From NCBI RefSeq assembly GCF_000969605.1, contig NZ_JZUE01000020.1, positions 51,110-115,109 of the forward strand: a DNA stretch of 64,000 nt, written 5' to 3'. This document shows, in pieces, positions 44,941 through 54,714 of this stretch (the first letter of the stretch is position 1; each line of letters opens with the position of its first letter). This DNA is from Aquincola tertiaricarbonis (GTDB lineage Bacteria > Pseudomonadota > Gammaproteobacteria > Burkholderiales > Burkholderiaceae_C). The notes under the pieces were generated by a model. That model was given only the letters and a program-made list of their open reading frames with translations, was not told the origin of the DNA and did no database searches. The position numbers and the translations under genes are program-made.

Positions 44941-45237
44941 TCAACCAGCGGGGCCGAGCAAACGGTCGAGGTTGGCTTCGATCTGCGACTCGATGCGGCC
45001 CTGGTAGGCACTGAGCAGGAAACCCAGCTGCGCCTGCAGGTCGAAGCGGTCGGCGCTCACGTGCAGCTCGCCCGACACGCCGCTGCGGCGGAACAGCACC
45101 CGGTCCTGCGCCTCGCCCGCCTGGTAGTCGCAGCGCAGGCCATAGTCCCGCTCCGCCTGCGCCACCCACTCCTTCGCGCGCTCGCGCGCCTGGGCCAAGC
45201 CCAGGGTGTGAGTCCGGTGTACTGCCAACTGCGCCAT
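44941..45237 (-). CDS. Polyhydroxyalkanoic acid system family protein
   Basis: 98 residues from the ATG at 45237 (MAQLAVHRTHTLGLAQARER). The pattern, with a basic N-terminal helix AKEWVAQAERDYGLRCDY, a central VLFRRSGVSGELHVSADRFD and a final LLSAYQGRIESQIEANLDRL, fits small PHA granule-associated proteins found near phasin or PHA genes. A longer frame to 45339 adds Pro/Arg-rich sequence and is not favoured. Its stop is 15 bases from the convergent TetR gene. Confidence 0.75.
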   Translation of the reverse strand: MAQLAVHRTHTLGLAQARERAKEWVAQAERDYGLRCDYQAGEAQDRVLFRRSGVSGELHVSADRFDLQAQLGFLLSAYQGRIESQIEANLDRLLGPAG

Positions 45238-45351
45238 GGTGTCCCTGTCTGGTGGAGGCCGCCGGCCGATCCGCTTCGGCCGCCGGCGTTGGAGGGCTTC
45301 GGCCGATGGGGGTTCCGCCGGGTCGACAGGACCGGCCATGCCGACAAGCTA

Positions 45352-45367
45352 GGGAGGAATTCCCTCC
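45352..45367. promoter_or_regulatory. GGGAGGAATTCCCTCC imperfect palindrome
   Basis: A 16-bp near-palindrome centred on GAATTC lies in the 254-base divergent gap between the PHA-system gene and the 724-residue protein gene, 115-125 bases from each start. It may be an operator. The rest of the gap shows no coding signal. Confidence 0.25.
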
Positions 45368-45491
45368 GAAGGGGTGGCACCCGCCCCCGAAGGGCGTTGG
45401 TGGTGCCCGCAGCAGCCGCCTAAGTTGGTTCCACGCATGCAGTGCCGCGGGCCGTCCCGGTCCGTTCGGGCCCGTGCGACAAGGAGCTCTC

Positions 45492-47666
45492 ATGGAACAG
45501 CGTCACCCCCCGGGCCGTGGTGCCGAGCCGGTCGTGCTGCAGGTCACCACCCGCCAACGCCCCGATTTCCAGCAACCGCTGATGGCATGGCTGTTCGATG
45601 GCGGTGGCCGGCTGGCCGCGCGTGTCGAGGTCAAGGACGGCCGGCTCGAACTGCCCGCCACCGATGGCGGCGGCCATGGCCGCCTGTTCATCACGCCGGT
45701 GGACGAGCGGCTGGTCGAGACCGAGCCCACGACCGCCATGCTGGAACGCCTCGGCGCCTACGAGCCGGTGCTGCTCATCGGCGAGCGGCTGAAGCCCGTG
45801 ATCGACATTCCCGGCCTCGTCATCGACCACTGGCCGTTCTGCTTCTGCTGGCTGCGCGGCCGCGTCGAGCGCCTGTCGGACCATCGCGCCATCTGCGGCG
45901 CCCGGGTGCATGTGTGCGAGGTGGACCGGCTGCCATGGTGGATCCGCCGGTTGCCCGAGCGGGACATCTTCAAGCTGCGCGACGACCTGCTGGAGGTGCT
46001 GCGCCGCCCGCCGGTGCCGCAGCCGGTCCCCGGTCCCGAGCCCTTCGACCCGCGCCCGCTGTTCCGCAGCGGCATGCCGCAGGCGCTCAATCCGCAGCCG
46101 CTGCCGCCGCAGGACAGCATCGAGCTGCCGGCCGCGCTGCAGGCCAGCCTGCGCAGCCGCTCGGCCCAGATGGTGCGCAGCACGCTCGCCGACCATGCCC
46201 AGCTGCTGCTGCCGTGGCTGTGCCTGTGGCCGCACTGGTGGTGGCGGCTGCGCTGCGACGAGATGGCAGTGCTGACCACCGACAACCAGGGCCGCTTCGA
46301 GACCACGCTGTTCTACCCCTGCCACGGCGACCACCCCGACCTGTACTTCTGGGTGGAGTACGACTTCGGCAGCGGCTTCGAGACGGTGTACCGGCCCGGC
46401 ATGGCCTGCAACACGCACTGGAACTACGCCTGCGGCACGCCGGTGACGCTGCGCGTGCCCGACCCGCGCGTGCCGGGCTGCGAGGAGGAACCCGACCTGC
46501 CCGGCCGCCAGGTGGTGGTGCTGTCCATCGGCCGCGGCGTGGCGGTGCGCGAGCTGCAGGCCACGGGTGCCGGTGAAGGCCTGACCACCGCAGGCGAGCC
46601 CTTCGGCGGCACGCTGGAGCCGCGCGTGGACTTCAGCCGCTCGGCCCTGATCGGCGGCGGCATTCCGTACTACCGCTGGTCGTACCGCCGGCTCAGCGGG
46701 CCCGACGGCGTGGCCGCCACGGTGGACGCCGCCTCGGTGCCGCTGGGCGTGTGGTCGGTGATGTCGCGCGACGTCTACCGCCACTACAAGCTGGACACCA
46801 GCTTCCCGTCGGAGCGCATGGGGCCGATGCCCACCGCGGGTGCCGATGCCGCGCCGCTGCCCAACCTGTTCCGCATCCGTCCTGTGGCCCCGCCCGCCGG
46901 CACCGAGTGGGTGGTGCTGGACGAAAACGTGGACCTGGCCACCGCCTACCTGGACAGCCACATGCTGGCCGGCGCACCCACCGCGGCGCCCTGGCCCGAC
47001 GACCTGGCCGCCGGCCGCTACGAACTGAAGCTGGAGCTGTTCGACAGCGCAGGCGCCCTGGTGGACTGGACGGCGCAAGGCATCGACCTGCGCATCACCG
47101 ACCAGGACGCGCCCTTCGGCACCGGCACCGTCACCAGCTCCACCGCACCGGCCCACAACCGGGTGCTGGTGGGCGGGGCGACGATGGGCTTCCGCATGGT
47201 GCTGCGGGTGGACAACAACCGCTGCTCGGCCGACATCCAGCCGGTGGGCGGCACCGTGTCGCCCGATCCGGTGTGCGGCTTCCACAACTATGCGCAGCCC
47301 AGTGACACGGCGGGCCTGTCCTTCGAGGCGCGGCACCCCAACGGCTTTGCCACCTACGGCTTCAGCGTCACCCGCGGACCGGGGCCGGCACTGGCCGTGG
47401 CGGGCACTTCGGGCGTGGCCGGTGCGCCGGGCAGCAACGGCTACCTGCAGACGGGCAGCTTCAGCTATGGCAAGGCGGTGACGGTCTCGGCGTTGCTGGG
47501 CCCGTGCAGCAACGCGGCCTACGCCGAGCGGCTGGAGGTCAGCGCGATGGCCACCAACGGCTACGGCACGCTGACCCAGTACAACGCGGCTGACAACGCG
47601 GCCTTTGCACTGGCCATGCCCTGCCCCGCCTGCGAGTGCACCGAGGCGGAAGGCGGAACGGCCTGA
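45492..47666 (+). CDS. Large protein of unknown function with a carboxypeptidase-regulatory-like segment
   Basis: 724 residues, start fixed by AAGGAG before the ATG at 45492. No signal peptide, membrane helix or enzyme motif is seen. Residues about 110-150 (CWLRGRVERLSDHRAICGAR, VHVCEVDRLPWWIRRLP) look like a CarboxypepD-regulatory beta-sandwich. A central region, GRFETTLFYPCHGDHPDLYF, then CNTHWNYACG, is Cys-, Trp- and Tyr-rich. The C-terminal part holds further beta-rich segments and ends in a Cys cluster (CPACEC). I recall similar large hypothetical proteins in several bacteria but no known function. It is monocistronic, convergent with an RND pump gene. Confidence 0.8.
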   Translation: MEQRHPPGRGAEPVVLQVTTRQRPDFQQPLMAWLFDGGGRLAARVEVKDGRLELPATDGGGHGRLFITPVDERLVETEPTTAMLERLGAYEPVLLIGERLKPVIDIPGLVIDHWPFCFCWLRGRVERLSDHRAICGARVHVCEVDRLPWWIRRLPERDIFKLRDDLLEVLRRPPVPQPVPGPEPFDPRPLFRSGMPQALNPQPLPPQDSIELPAALQASLRSRSAQMVRSTLADHAQLLLPWLCLWPHWWWRLRCDEMAVLTTDNQGRFETTLFYPCHGDHPDLYFWVEYDFGSGFETVYRPGMACNTHWNYACGTPVTLRVPDPRVPGCEEEPDLPGRQVVVLSIGRGVAVRELQATGAGEGLTTAGEPFGGTLEPRVDFSRSALIGGGIPYYRWSYRRLSGPDGVAATVDAASVPLGVWSVMSRDVYRHYKLDTSFPSERMGPMPTAGADAAPLPNLFRIRPVAPPAGTEWVVLDENVDLATAYLDSHMLAGAPTAAPWPDDLAAGRYELKLELFDSAGALVDWTAQGIDLRITDQDAPFGTGTVTSSTAPAHNRVLVGGATMGFRMVLRVDNNRCSADIQPVGGTVSPDPVCGFHNYAQPSDTAGLSFEARHPNGFATYGFSVTRGPGPALAVAGTSGVAGAPGSNGYLQTGSFSYGKAVTVSALLGPCSNAAYAERLEVSAMATNGYGTLTQYNAADNAAFALAMPCPACECTEAEGGTA

Positions 47667-47679
47667 GCCGCCCGGCTCA
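47664..47679. terminator. Hairpin formed by the two convergent stop codons
   Basis: TGAGCCG and CGGCTCA with a 2-base centre form a perfect palindrome whose ends are the stop codons of the two convergent genes. There is no T-tract, so termination is possible but not shown. Confidence 0.3.
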
Positions 47680-50600
47680 ATGCCGGTCCGCCGGCGCCAG
47701 GCCGCGGTCGCCGCCCAGTTGGGGCGCGGCCGCGGCCGGCGCCCGCTTGTCGCGCACCAGGTACGAGTACAGCACCGGCACCACCACCAGCGTCAGCAGC
47801 GTGCTGGTGATCACTCCGCCGATGATGGCGCGGCCCATCGGGGCCTGGATCTCGCCGCCTTCGTTGAGCGCCAGCGCCAGCGGCAGCATGCCGAACACCA
47901 TGGCGCCGGTGGTCATGATGATGGGCCGCATGCGGATCAGGCCGGCCTGCAGCACCGCATCGGCCACGGTGGCGCCGCCGCGCCGCGCATGGTTGGCGAA
48001 GTCCACCAGCAGGATGGCGTTCTTGGTCACCAGGCCCATCAGCATCACCAGCCCGATCATGCTGAACAGGTTGAGCGTGCTGCGCCACAGCAGCAGCGCC
48101 AGCATCACGCCGATCAGCGCCAGCGGCAGCGAGGCCATGATGGCCAGCGGCTGCAGGAAGCTGCCGAACTGGCTGGCCAGCACGATGTAGATGAAGATGG
48201 CGGCCAGCGCCATCGCGGCCACCACGGCGCCGAAGGCCTCCTGCTGGTCCTTGGTGGCGCCGCCCACGTCGAAGCTGTAGCCCGGCGGCAGCCGGGTGGC
48301 CTGCACCAGCTTCTGCACGTCGGCGCCCACGTCGCCGCCCGGCCGCCCTTCCACGCCGGCGAACACCGCCTCGCGCCGCTGCAGGTTCTGCCGGCGGATC
48401 ACTTCCGGGTTGACCACCGGCACGATGTCGGCCACCGCTTCCAGCGTGATGGGCGTGCCGTTGGGCGCGAAGGCCACCGGCAGCTGGCGCATCTGCACCA
48501 CGCGCTCGCGCAGGTGCTCGGGCAGGCGCAGCAGCACCTCCACCTGCTCGCCGTCGGGCGTGGTCCAGTGGGTGGCGGCCTCGCCGTTGACATAGGCGCG
48601 CAGGCTGGAGGCGATCTGCGGCGCCGTCAGGCCCAGCTCACGTACCGCATCGGGCTTCAGCCGCACCGCGTAGGCCGGCAGCCCGGGCTTGGCGGACACC
48701 TCCACATCCACGATGCCGGGGATCTTGCGCACCTGGTCGGCAAATTCGTTGACCAGCCGCACCAGGCCTTCGGGGTCGGTGCCCAGCAGCGCCACGTAGA
48801 TCGGCCGCTCGAAGCCCACCGACATCTCGATGCCCGGGATGCGCGCCAGCTCGGCGCGGATGGCGTCCTCCACCTGCTTCTGGCTGCGGCTGCGCTCGGC
48901 CCGGGGCTTCAGGCCGACGTTGAGCGTGCCCACGTTGCGGCCGACGTTCAGGCCTTCGCCGTCGCCGCCCACGGTGGTGCTCACGCTCTTGACCTCCGGC
49001 ATCGCCATCACGATCTGCTCCACCTGGCGGAACTTGTCGTCGGTGCGCGCCAGGCTGGCGCCCACCGGCATGCGCACCGACAGCTGGGTGAAGCCCTGGT
49101 CCGTCTGCGGGATGAATTCGGTGCCCACCAGCGGCACCAGGCCCAGGGCGGCCACGAAGCTCAGCACGCCGGTGGCCAGCACGATGCCGCGGGGCGACAC
49201 CGAAGCCCGGCCCCAGCCGTAGCGCCGGCCGCTGAAGGCCCAGCGGATAAGCCGCTCGTACACCGCATGCAGCAGGTCCATGCCGCGGTCGGTGGCGCGG
49301 ATGGCATGGCCCACCACCGGCAGGCGCTTCAGGCGCGCGCTGGGCGGGTCGTGCCATACCGACGACAGCATGGGGTCGAGCGTGAAGCTGACGAACAGGC
49401 TGACCAGCACCGCCACCGTCACCGTGATGCCGAAGGGATAGAAGAACTTGCCGACGATGCCGCCCATGAAGGCCACCGGCACGAACACCGCGCAGATGGC
49501 GAAGGTGGTGGCCATCACCGCCAGGCCGATCTCCGCGGTGCCGTCCAGCGACGCCTGGCGATGGTCCTTGCCCAGGCCCACATGCCGCACGATGTTCTCG
49601 CGCACCACGATCGCATCGTCGATCAGCAGGCCGATGCACAGGCTCAGCGCCATCATCGTCATGAAGTTCAGCGTGAAGCCGAAGGCATGCACCGCGATGA
49701 AGCTGGAGACCACCGCGATGGGCAGCGTGAGCCCGGTGATGACGGTGCTGCGCCACGAATGCAGGAATAGGAAGACGATGGCCACGGTGAGCAGCGCGCC
49801 TTCCACCAGCGTGCGCTGCAGGCCCTTGAGCGAGTTCTTCACCCAGTCGCTGTTGGCATAGATGAGCTGCAGCTCCATGCCGGCGGGCAGCGTGGCGCGC
49901 AGCTCGTCCAGCGCGGCCTTGATCTCGTCGCCGGTGGCCACGATGTTGGCGTCCTGCTGCTTGAAGATGTTGAAGGTGACCGCGCTCTGGCCGTTGACGC
50001 GGGCCAGGGTGGTGGGCTCCTGCTCGCGCTCCACCAGGGTGCCCAGGTCGCCCAGCCGCAGCGGCAGGCCGTTGCGCAGGCCCACCACCGTGTCGGCGAA
50101 GCGCTTGGGATCGCGCACCATGCCTTCCACCCGCAGCATCGCGTCCTGCACCGGGTTGCTGAGGATGCCCACCGCCTCGTCGCGGTTGGCCGCGGCCAGC
50201 TGCGTGGCGATCTGTGCCGGCGTGATCTGGTAGGCCCGCAGCCGCGCCGGGTCCAGGTCGATGCGCAGTTCGCGCTTGGTCAGGCCGGCCACGTCCACCC
50301 GCGCCACGCCGCCCACGCGCACCAGGCGCTTGCTGGCGGTCTGGTCGGCGTAGATGGACAGCTCGCGCGCGCTGCGGCCGGTGGACAGCAGCGCGGCCAC
50401 CACCACCGGCTGGCTGTTCTCGTTGTCCACCCGCAGCACCGTCGGCGGCTTGGCATCGCGCGGCATCAGCGACTGCACCGCGGCCACGCGGTCGCGCACG
50501 TCCTGCAGGCCACGCGACATGTCGGCGTTCAGGTTGAACTCCACCTGCGTCTGGCTGCGGCCTTCGAAGCTGCGCGAGGTGATGCGCTTGATGCCGGCCA

Positions 50601-50820
50601 CCGCGTTGACCGATTCCTCGACCAGCTTGGTGACCTCGCGCTCCACCGCCTCGGCCGAGGCGCCGGGATAGCGCACGTCGACATAGGCCATCGGCGGCGC
50701 CACGTCGGGCAGCTGCTCCACGCCCAGCCGCAGGTAGGCGAACAGGCCCAGCACGCACAGCGCGGCCATCACCATGGTGGCGAACACCGGGTTGTTGATC
50801 GCGACGCGGGTCATCCACAT
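47677..50820 (-). CDS. RND efflux pump permease (HAE1/AcrB type), second system
   Basis: 1047 residues. The N-terminus TRVAINNPVFATMVMAALCV is typical. TM4 has the aspartate pair (CIGLLIDDAIVVRENIVRHV) and TM10 the lysine (LVTKNAILLVDFANHA). The sequence differs clearly from the pump at 13513-16650, so the two are separate systems. It starts 10 bases after the stop of its membrane fusion gene. No outer membrane factor gene is adjacent, so it would have to share one encoded elsewhere, possibly that at 17899-19368. Confidence 0.94.
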   Translation of the reverse strand: MWMTRVAINNPVFATMVMAALCVLGLFAYLRLGVEQLPDVAPPMAYVDVRYPGASAEAVEREVTKLVEESVNAVAGIKRITSRSFEGRSQTQVEFNLNADMSRGLQDVRDRVAAVQSLMPRDAKPPTVLRVDNENSQPVVVAALLSTGRSARELSIYADQTASKRLVRVGGVARVDVAGLTKRELRIDLDPARLRAYQITPAQIATQLAAANRDEAVGILSNPVQDAMLRVEGMVRDPKRFADTVVGLRNGLPLRLGDLGTLVEREQEPTTLARVNGQSAVTFNIFKQQDANIVATGDEIKAALDELRATLPAGMELQLIYANSDWVKNSLKGLQRTLVEGALLTVAIVFLFLHSWRSTVITGLTLPIAVVSSFIAVHAFGFTLNFMTMMALSLCIGLLIDDAIVVRENIVRHVGLGKDHRQASLDGTAEIGLAVMATTFAICAVFVPVAFMGGIVGKFFYPFGITVTVAVLVSLFVSFTLDPMLSSVWHDPPSARLKRLPVVGHAIRATDRGMDLLHAVYERLIRWAFSGRRYGWGRASVSPRGIVLATGVLSFVAALGLVPLVGTEFIPQTDQGFTQLSVRMPVGASLARTDDKFRQVEQIVMAMPEVKSVSTTVGGDGEGLNVGRNVGTLNVGLKPRAERSRSQKQVEDAIRAELARIPGIEMSVGFERPIYVALLGTDPEGLVRLVNEFADQVRKIPGIVDVEVSAKPGLPAYAVRLKPDAVRELGLTAPQIASSLRAYVNGEAATHWTTPDGEQVEVLLRLPEHLRERVVQMRQLPVAFAPNGTPITLEAVADIVPVVNPEVIRRQNLQRREAVFAGVEGRPGGDVGADVQKLVQATRLPPGYSFDVGGATKDQQEAFGAVVAAMALAAIFIYIVLASQFGSFLQPLAIMASLPLALIGVMLALLLWRSTLNLFSMIGLVMLMGLVTKNAILLVDFANHARRGGATVADAVLQAGLIRMRPIIMTTGAMVFGMLPLALALNEGGEIQAPMGRAIIGGVITSTLLTLVVVPVLYSYLVRDKRAPAAAAPQLGGDRGLAPADRH

Positions 50821-50830
50821 GGCGCGCTCC

Positions 50831-52003
50831 TCACTTCACCAGCGGTGCCGAGGCGCCGCTGGCGGCCACGGAGCCTGCCTTGCCCGGCAGCAGCAGCGCG
50901 CGGGTGCCCTCGCGCAGGTTGTCGAAGCGTGCGGCCAGCACGCGGGCATCGGGGGCCACGCCCTGCAGCACCTCCACCCGGCCGCCGGCCTCGTCGCGCC
51001 GGCCGGTGATCACCGCCCGCCGCGCCAGCACGCCGCCTTCGATCAGCCACACATGCTCCTGCCCCGACTGGCTGCCGATGGCACTGGCTGGCAGCGTGAG
51101 CCGCTGCTGCGCATCCGGCAGCACCACGCGGGCCACGGCGTACTGCCCGGCGCGGAAGGTTTCCTTCGGGTTGTCCAGCACCACCGTCACGCCGATGGCG
51201 CGGCTGCCGGGCTCGGCCGCGGGCGCGATGCGCGCCAGGGTGGCGGCCACCGGCGTGGCCACGCCTTCCACGTTCACCTGCACCGGCTGGCCCGGCGCCA
51301 GCAGCGAGACCTCGTGCGTGCCCACGCTGCCGGCCAGCTCCAGCCGTGCCAGGTCCACCAGCGTGAGCACCTGCTGCTCCGCGGCCAGCTTCTCGCCGGG
51401 CACCACATGGCGGCGCGCCACCACGCCGGCGATCGGCGCCACCAGGGCCGCATCGCGCTGGGTGACCCGCAGGCTGTCCACCTGCGCCTGCGCCGCCTGC
51501 AGCTGGGCACGGGCGGTGTCGAGTTGCGCGCGCGAGGTGTCCAGCGCATTGGCGGAAATGAATTGCTGGTCGGCCAATCTCAGGTTGCTCTGGTAATTGC
51601 GCTCGGCCTGCGCCCATTGCGCCCGCGCCGATTCCAGCATCGCATGGCGCTCGTTGACGCGGCTGTCCAGCTCCGCCAGGTCGATGCGGCCCAGCAGCTG
51701 GCCGGCCCGCACGCGGCTGCCTTCGTCCACCGACAGCGACAGCAGCGTGCCGGCGGCCTTGGCGCGCACCACGGCCGTCTGCGGCGCCACCAGCGGGCCG
51801 GAGAACTGCAGCACCAGCGGCAAAGCCGTGGACTGCGGGTGCACCACCTCGCGCGGCGAGAACTCCAGCGTCACCTCCGGCTTGGCCGCTTCCGGCTTGG
51901 CCCGCTGGGTCCACATGGCGCCGGCCAGGCCGCCTCCCACCAGCAGCAACAGCACCACCACGGCCGCTGCCTTGGCCTTGGATCTGGGCGCCTGCTTGCG
52001 CAT
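50831..52003 (-). CDS. RND periplasmic adaptor (membrane fusion) protein, second system
   Basis: 390 residues. An uncleaved-looking N-terminal helix (VVVLLLLVGGGLAGAMW) anchors it to the inner membrane, unlike the lipoprotein adaptor of the first system. The barrel-sandwich (VVRAKAAGTLLSLSVDEGSR), a helical hairpin (SARAQWAQAERNYQSNLRLA) and the beta-barrel (GVTVVLDNPKETFRAGQYAV) follow in the usual order. GAGGAG precedes the ATG at 52003; the frame further upstream is unlikely. A 166-base gap with no visible coding separates it from the HD-GYP gene. Confidence 0.92.
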   Translation of the reverse strand: MRKQAPRSKAKAAAVVVLLLLVGGGLAGAMWTQRAKPEAAKPEVTLEFSPREVVHPQSTALPLVLQFSGPLVAPQTAVVRAKAAGTLLSLSVDEGSRVRAGQLLGRIDLAELDSRVNERHAMLESARAQWAQAERNYQSNLRLADQQFISANALDTSRAQLDTARAQLQAAQAQVDSLRVTQRDAALVAPIAGVVARRHVVPGEKLAAEQQVLTLVDLARLELAGSVGTHEVSLLAPGQPVQVNVEGVATPVAATLARIAPAAEPGSRAIGVTVVLDNPKETFRAGQYAVARVVLPDAQQRLTLPASAIGSQSGQEHVWLIEGGVLARRAVITGRRDEAGGRVEVLQGVAPDARVLAARFDNLREGTRALLLPGKAGSVAASGASAPLVK

Positions 52004-52169
52004 TCCACGCTCCTCGCTTCTCGTGTTGTGTGGCAATGCAGCTCGTGGCGCATTGCAATTCGCGGGGCAGTGTAGAAGGCGCCGCACGGCCTGCAAGTGG
52101 CCATGCGACGGAGTGCGGATGGATGCGACGGACTGCAGGCCGGCTCGGCGGCCGGCCGCGGCGGGCCGC

Positions 52170-53450
52170 TCAGCGGCGGGCGGGCGCCGCGTCCCCGGCC
52201 CACAGCTCGGCCAGGTGCGGGAAGTTCCACTGCGCGGGCGATTCGCGGCCGACGATGCGCTCCCGCGCGCCGGCCTGCGACAAGTCGATGCGCGCCACGC
52301 TGATCGGCATGTTGGAGCGGGTGGAATAGAACGCCTTGACCACCGGCGCCACCAACGTGCCGGGGTTCTGCTCCACCACCACCGCCAGCTTGCCCGACTC
52401 CAGCCGCACCAGCGAGCCGACGGGGTAGATGCCCAGGCTCTTGACGAAGGCGCCGAGCATCGCCTCGTCGAAGTGCCCCTTCCAGGACATCATGCGGGCG
52501 ATGCTCTCGGCCGGATCCCAGCCCGGCTTGTAGGGCCGGTTGGAGGTGATGGCGTCGTACACGTCGCAGATGGCGCCCATGCGGGCCACCGCGCTGATGC
52601 GCTCGCCGGGCAGCCGGTGCGGATAGCCGGTGCCGTCGATGCGCTCATGGTGGTGCAGGCACACGTCCAGCACCGAATCGGGCGCGCTGCCGCCCAGCAG
52701 CATCTCGTGGCCACGCTCCGGATGGGTGCGCATCACCGCGAACTCCTCCTCGGTGAGCTTGCCGGGCTTGTTGAGGATGTCCAGCGGCATGCTGGCCTTG
52801 CCCATGTCGTGCAGCAGCCCGGCCAGGCCGGCTTCGCGGCAGGCGGCGGTGTCCAGGCCCAGTTCGCGTCCCAGCGCCACCATCAGCGCGCACACGGCCA
52901 CCGAATGCATGTAGCTGTACTCATCGCGTGTCTTCAACCGCGCCAGGCTCACCAGCGCGCCGGGGTTGCGGAAGACGGACTCGGAGATTTCCTCCACCAG
53001 CGGCAGGCACTGCTGCGCATCCAGCGCACGGCCCAGCCGCGCCTCGTTGAACATGGACTGCACCGCCTGCTTGCTGCGCCGGCACAGCTGCTGGGCCTTG
53101 CGCAGTTCCTCCTGCAGGCTGGCCGACGGGGGTGGCGGCATCGGCGATGCGGCCGGCGGCGCCGCGGGCGGCGTCACCGCGGCCGTGGCGGCGGAGGCAT
53201 CGGCGCCATGCGCCGCGGGGGCCGACGCCCGCGCCGGTACCGGCAGCGACGGCCGGCCATCGGCCACGTCCAGCCCCTGGCTGGTGTCGATCCAGCATTC
53301 CGCGATGCCGCTGTCCAGCGCGGCCCGCAGGTCGGCCACGTCGGTGAGCACGAAGCGCGACTTCCAGAAGGGATGCCGAACCCAGGAACTCTCGAAGGCA
53401 TGCAGGTGCATGCCCAGGCGAAGGTCCGCCACCTGAATCTTTTTCAACAT
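52170..53450 (-). CDS. HD-GYP phosphodiesterase with N-terminal DUF3391
   Basis: 426 residues. The N-terminal DUF3391 region ([39 protein letters not shown]) is joined by a Pro/Ala-rich linker (about 70-112) to an HD-GYP domain. Catalytic motifs are intact: [13 protein letters not shown] (His-Asp) and [15 protein letters not shown]. It should hydrolyse c-di-GMP in the cytoplasm. A paralogue at 62595-63821 has the same architecture but lacks the His. The gene starts 67 bases after the chorismate synthase stop, without a clear Shine-Dalgarno sequence. Confidence 0.92.
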   Translation of the reverse strand: MLKKIQVADLRLGMHLHAFESSWVRHPFWKSRFVLTDVADLRAALDSGIAECWIDTSQGLDVADGRPSLPVPARASAPAAHGADASAATAAVTPPAAPPAASPMPPPPSASLQEELRKAQQLCRRSKQAVQSMFNEARLGRALDAQQCLPLVEEISESVFRNPGALVSLARLKTRDEYSYMHSVAVCALMVALGRELGLDTAACREAGLAGLLHDMGKASMPLDILNKPGKLTEEEFAVMRTHPERGHEMLLGGSAPDSVLDVCLHHHERIDGTGYPHRLPGERISAVARMGAICDVYDAITSNRPYKPGWDPAESIARMMSWKGHFDEAMLGAFVKSLGIYPVGSLVRLESGKLAVVVEQNPGTLVAPVVKAFYSTRSNMPISVARIDLSQAGARERIVGRESPAQWNFPHLAELWAGDAAPARR

Positions 53451-53517
53451 CGGGGAACTGCCGTTTCAAGCGTTAGCCATCATTTCGGCAAGAACCCCGC
53501 CATGCAAAAGGGGATTC

Positions 53518-54627
53518 TTAGAGGGTTTCACCCACCTGGCCGGGGATGGCAGGCACCGGCAGCACCACGTCGGCGTTCTGCGCCCGGTGGCGCAGCGCAT
53601 GATCCATCAGCACCAGCGCCAGCATCGCCTCGGCGATGGGCGTGGCGCGGATGCCGACGCAGGGATCGTGCCGGCCGAAGGTTTCCACCGTGGTGGGCTG
53701 CAGCGCGCGGTCGATCGACGCCTTGGGCGTGCGGATGGAGCTGGTGGGCTTGATGGCGATGGACACCCGCAGGTCCTGCCCGGTGGAGATGCCGCCGAGC
53801 ACGCCCCCGGCGCGGTTGGCGCGGAAGCCCTCGGCGCTCAGCTCGTCGCCATGCAGGCTGCCGCGCTGCGCCACCACGCCGAAGCCATCACCGATCTCCA
53901 CGCCCTTGACGGCATTGATGCCCATCATCGCGTAGGCGATGTCGGCGTCCAGCTTGTCGTACAGCGGCTCGCCCAGGCCCACCGGCACCTGGTGCGCCAC
54001 CACCTCGATGCGCGCGCCGCAGGAGTCGCCCTCCTTGCGCAGCGCATCCATGTAGGCCTCCATCTCGGCGATCTGGCTCACGTTGGCGGCGAAAAACGGG
54101 TTGTTGGGGATGTGCGCCGCATCCTCGAAGGCCACCGGCAGCTCGCCCAGCTGGCTCATCCAGCCGGTGAAGGTGGTGCCGTGACGCTCCAGCAGCCACT
54201 TGCGCGCCACCGCCGCCGCGGCCACCGTGGGCGCGGTGAGGCGGGCCGAGGAACGGCCGCCGCCGCGCGGATCGCGCAGGCCGTACTTGCGCCAGTAGGT
54301 GTAGTCGGCATGGCCGGGGCGGAAGGTGTCGAGGATGTTCCCGTAGTCCTTGCTGCGCTGGTCGGTGTTGCGGATCAGCAGGCAGATCGGCGTGCCGGTG
54401 GTGCGGCCTTCGTACACGCCGGACAGGATCTCCACCGCATCTGGCTCGTTGCGCTGGGTGACGTGGCGGCTGGTGCCGGGGCGGCGGCGGTCCAGCTGCG
54501 GCTGGATGTCGGCCTCCGACAGCGCCAGCCCGGGCGGGCAGCCGTCGATCACGCAGCCGATGGCCGGGCCGTGGCTTTCGCCGAAGTTGGTGACGCGAAA
54601 CAGTTCGCCGAAGGTGGAGCCGGGCAT
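53518..54627 (-). CDS. aroC: Chorismate synthase
   Basis: 369 residues, full length. It converts 5-enolpyruvylshikimate 3-phosphate to chorismate with reduced FMN, the last common step of aromatic amino acid synthesis. Signatures are [20 protein letters not shown] at the N-terminus, [15 protein letters not shown] with [24 protein letters not shown], and [16 protein letters not shown]. The ATG at 54627 begins [10 protein letters not shown], the standard start. It lies 87 bases downstream of the CBS-domain gene, separated by a terminator hairpin. Confidence 0.97.
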   Translation of the reverse strand: MPGSTFGELFRVTNFGESHGPAIGCVIDGCPPGLALSEADIQPQLDRRRPGTSRHVTQRNEPDAVEILSGVYEGRTTGTPICLLIRNTDQRSKDYGNILDTFRPGHADYTYWRKYGLRDPRGGGRSSARLTAPTVAAAAVARKWLLERHGTTFTGWMSQLGELPVAFEDAAHIPNNPFFAANVSQIAEMEAYMDALRKEGDSCGARIEVVAHQVPVGLGEPLYDKLDADIAYAMMGINAVKGVEIGDGFGVVAQRGSLHGDELSAEGFRANRAGGVLGGISTGQDLRVSIAIKPTSSIRTPKASIDRALQPTTVETFGRHDPCVGIRATPIAEAMLALVLMDHALRHRAQNADVVLPVPAIPGQVGETL

Positions 54628-54647
54628 TGCAAGAACCAGTCAGCTAG

Positions 54648-54684
54648 GAATGAATAAGGCCCGGCACCTGCACGGCGCCGGGCC
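54648..54684 (-). terminator. Rho-independent-like terminator after the CBS-domain gene
   Basis: On the minus strand an 8-bp stem (GGCCCGGC / GCCGGGCC) with an 11-base loop lies just past the CBS gene stop and is followed by TTATTCATTCC. This should end the CBS transcript before aroC. Confidence 0.6.
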
Positions 54685-54714
54685 CCGGATTGTGCGTGGA
54701 CTCCGCTGCGTGAC

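Noticed and set aside
47605..49770. Plus-strand open frame opposite the second RND pump
   Set aside because: Antisense of the pump gene with low-complexity His/Arg-rich product.
53451..53517. Possible aroC terminator before the HD-GYP gene
   Set aside because: The gap is relatively AT-rich, but I could not find a stable stem followed by a T-tract.
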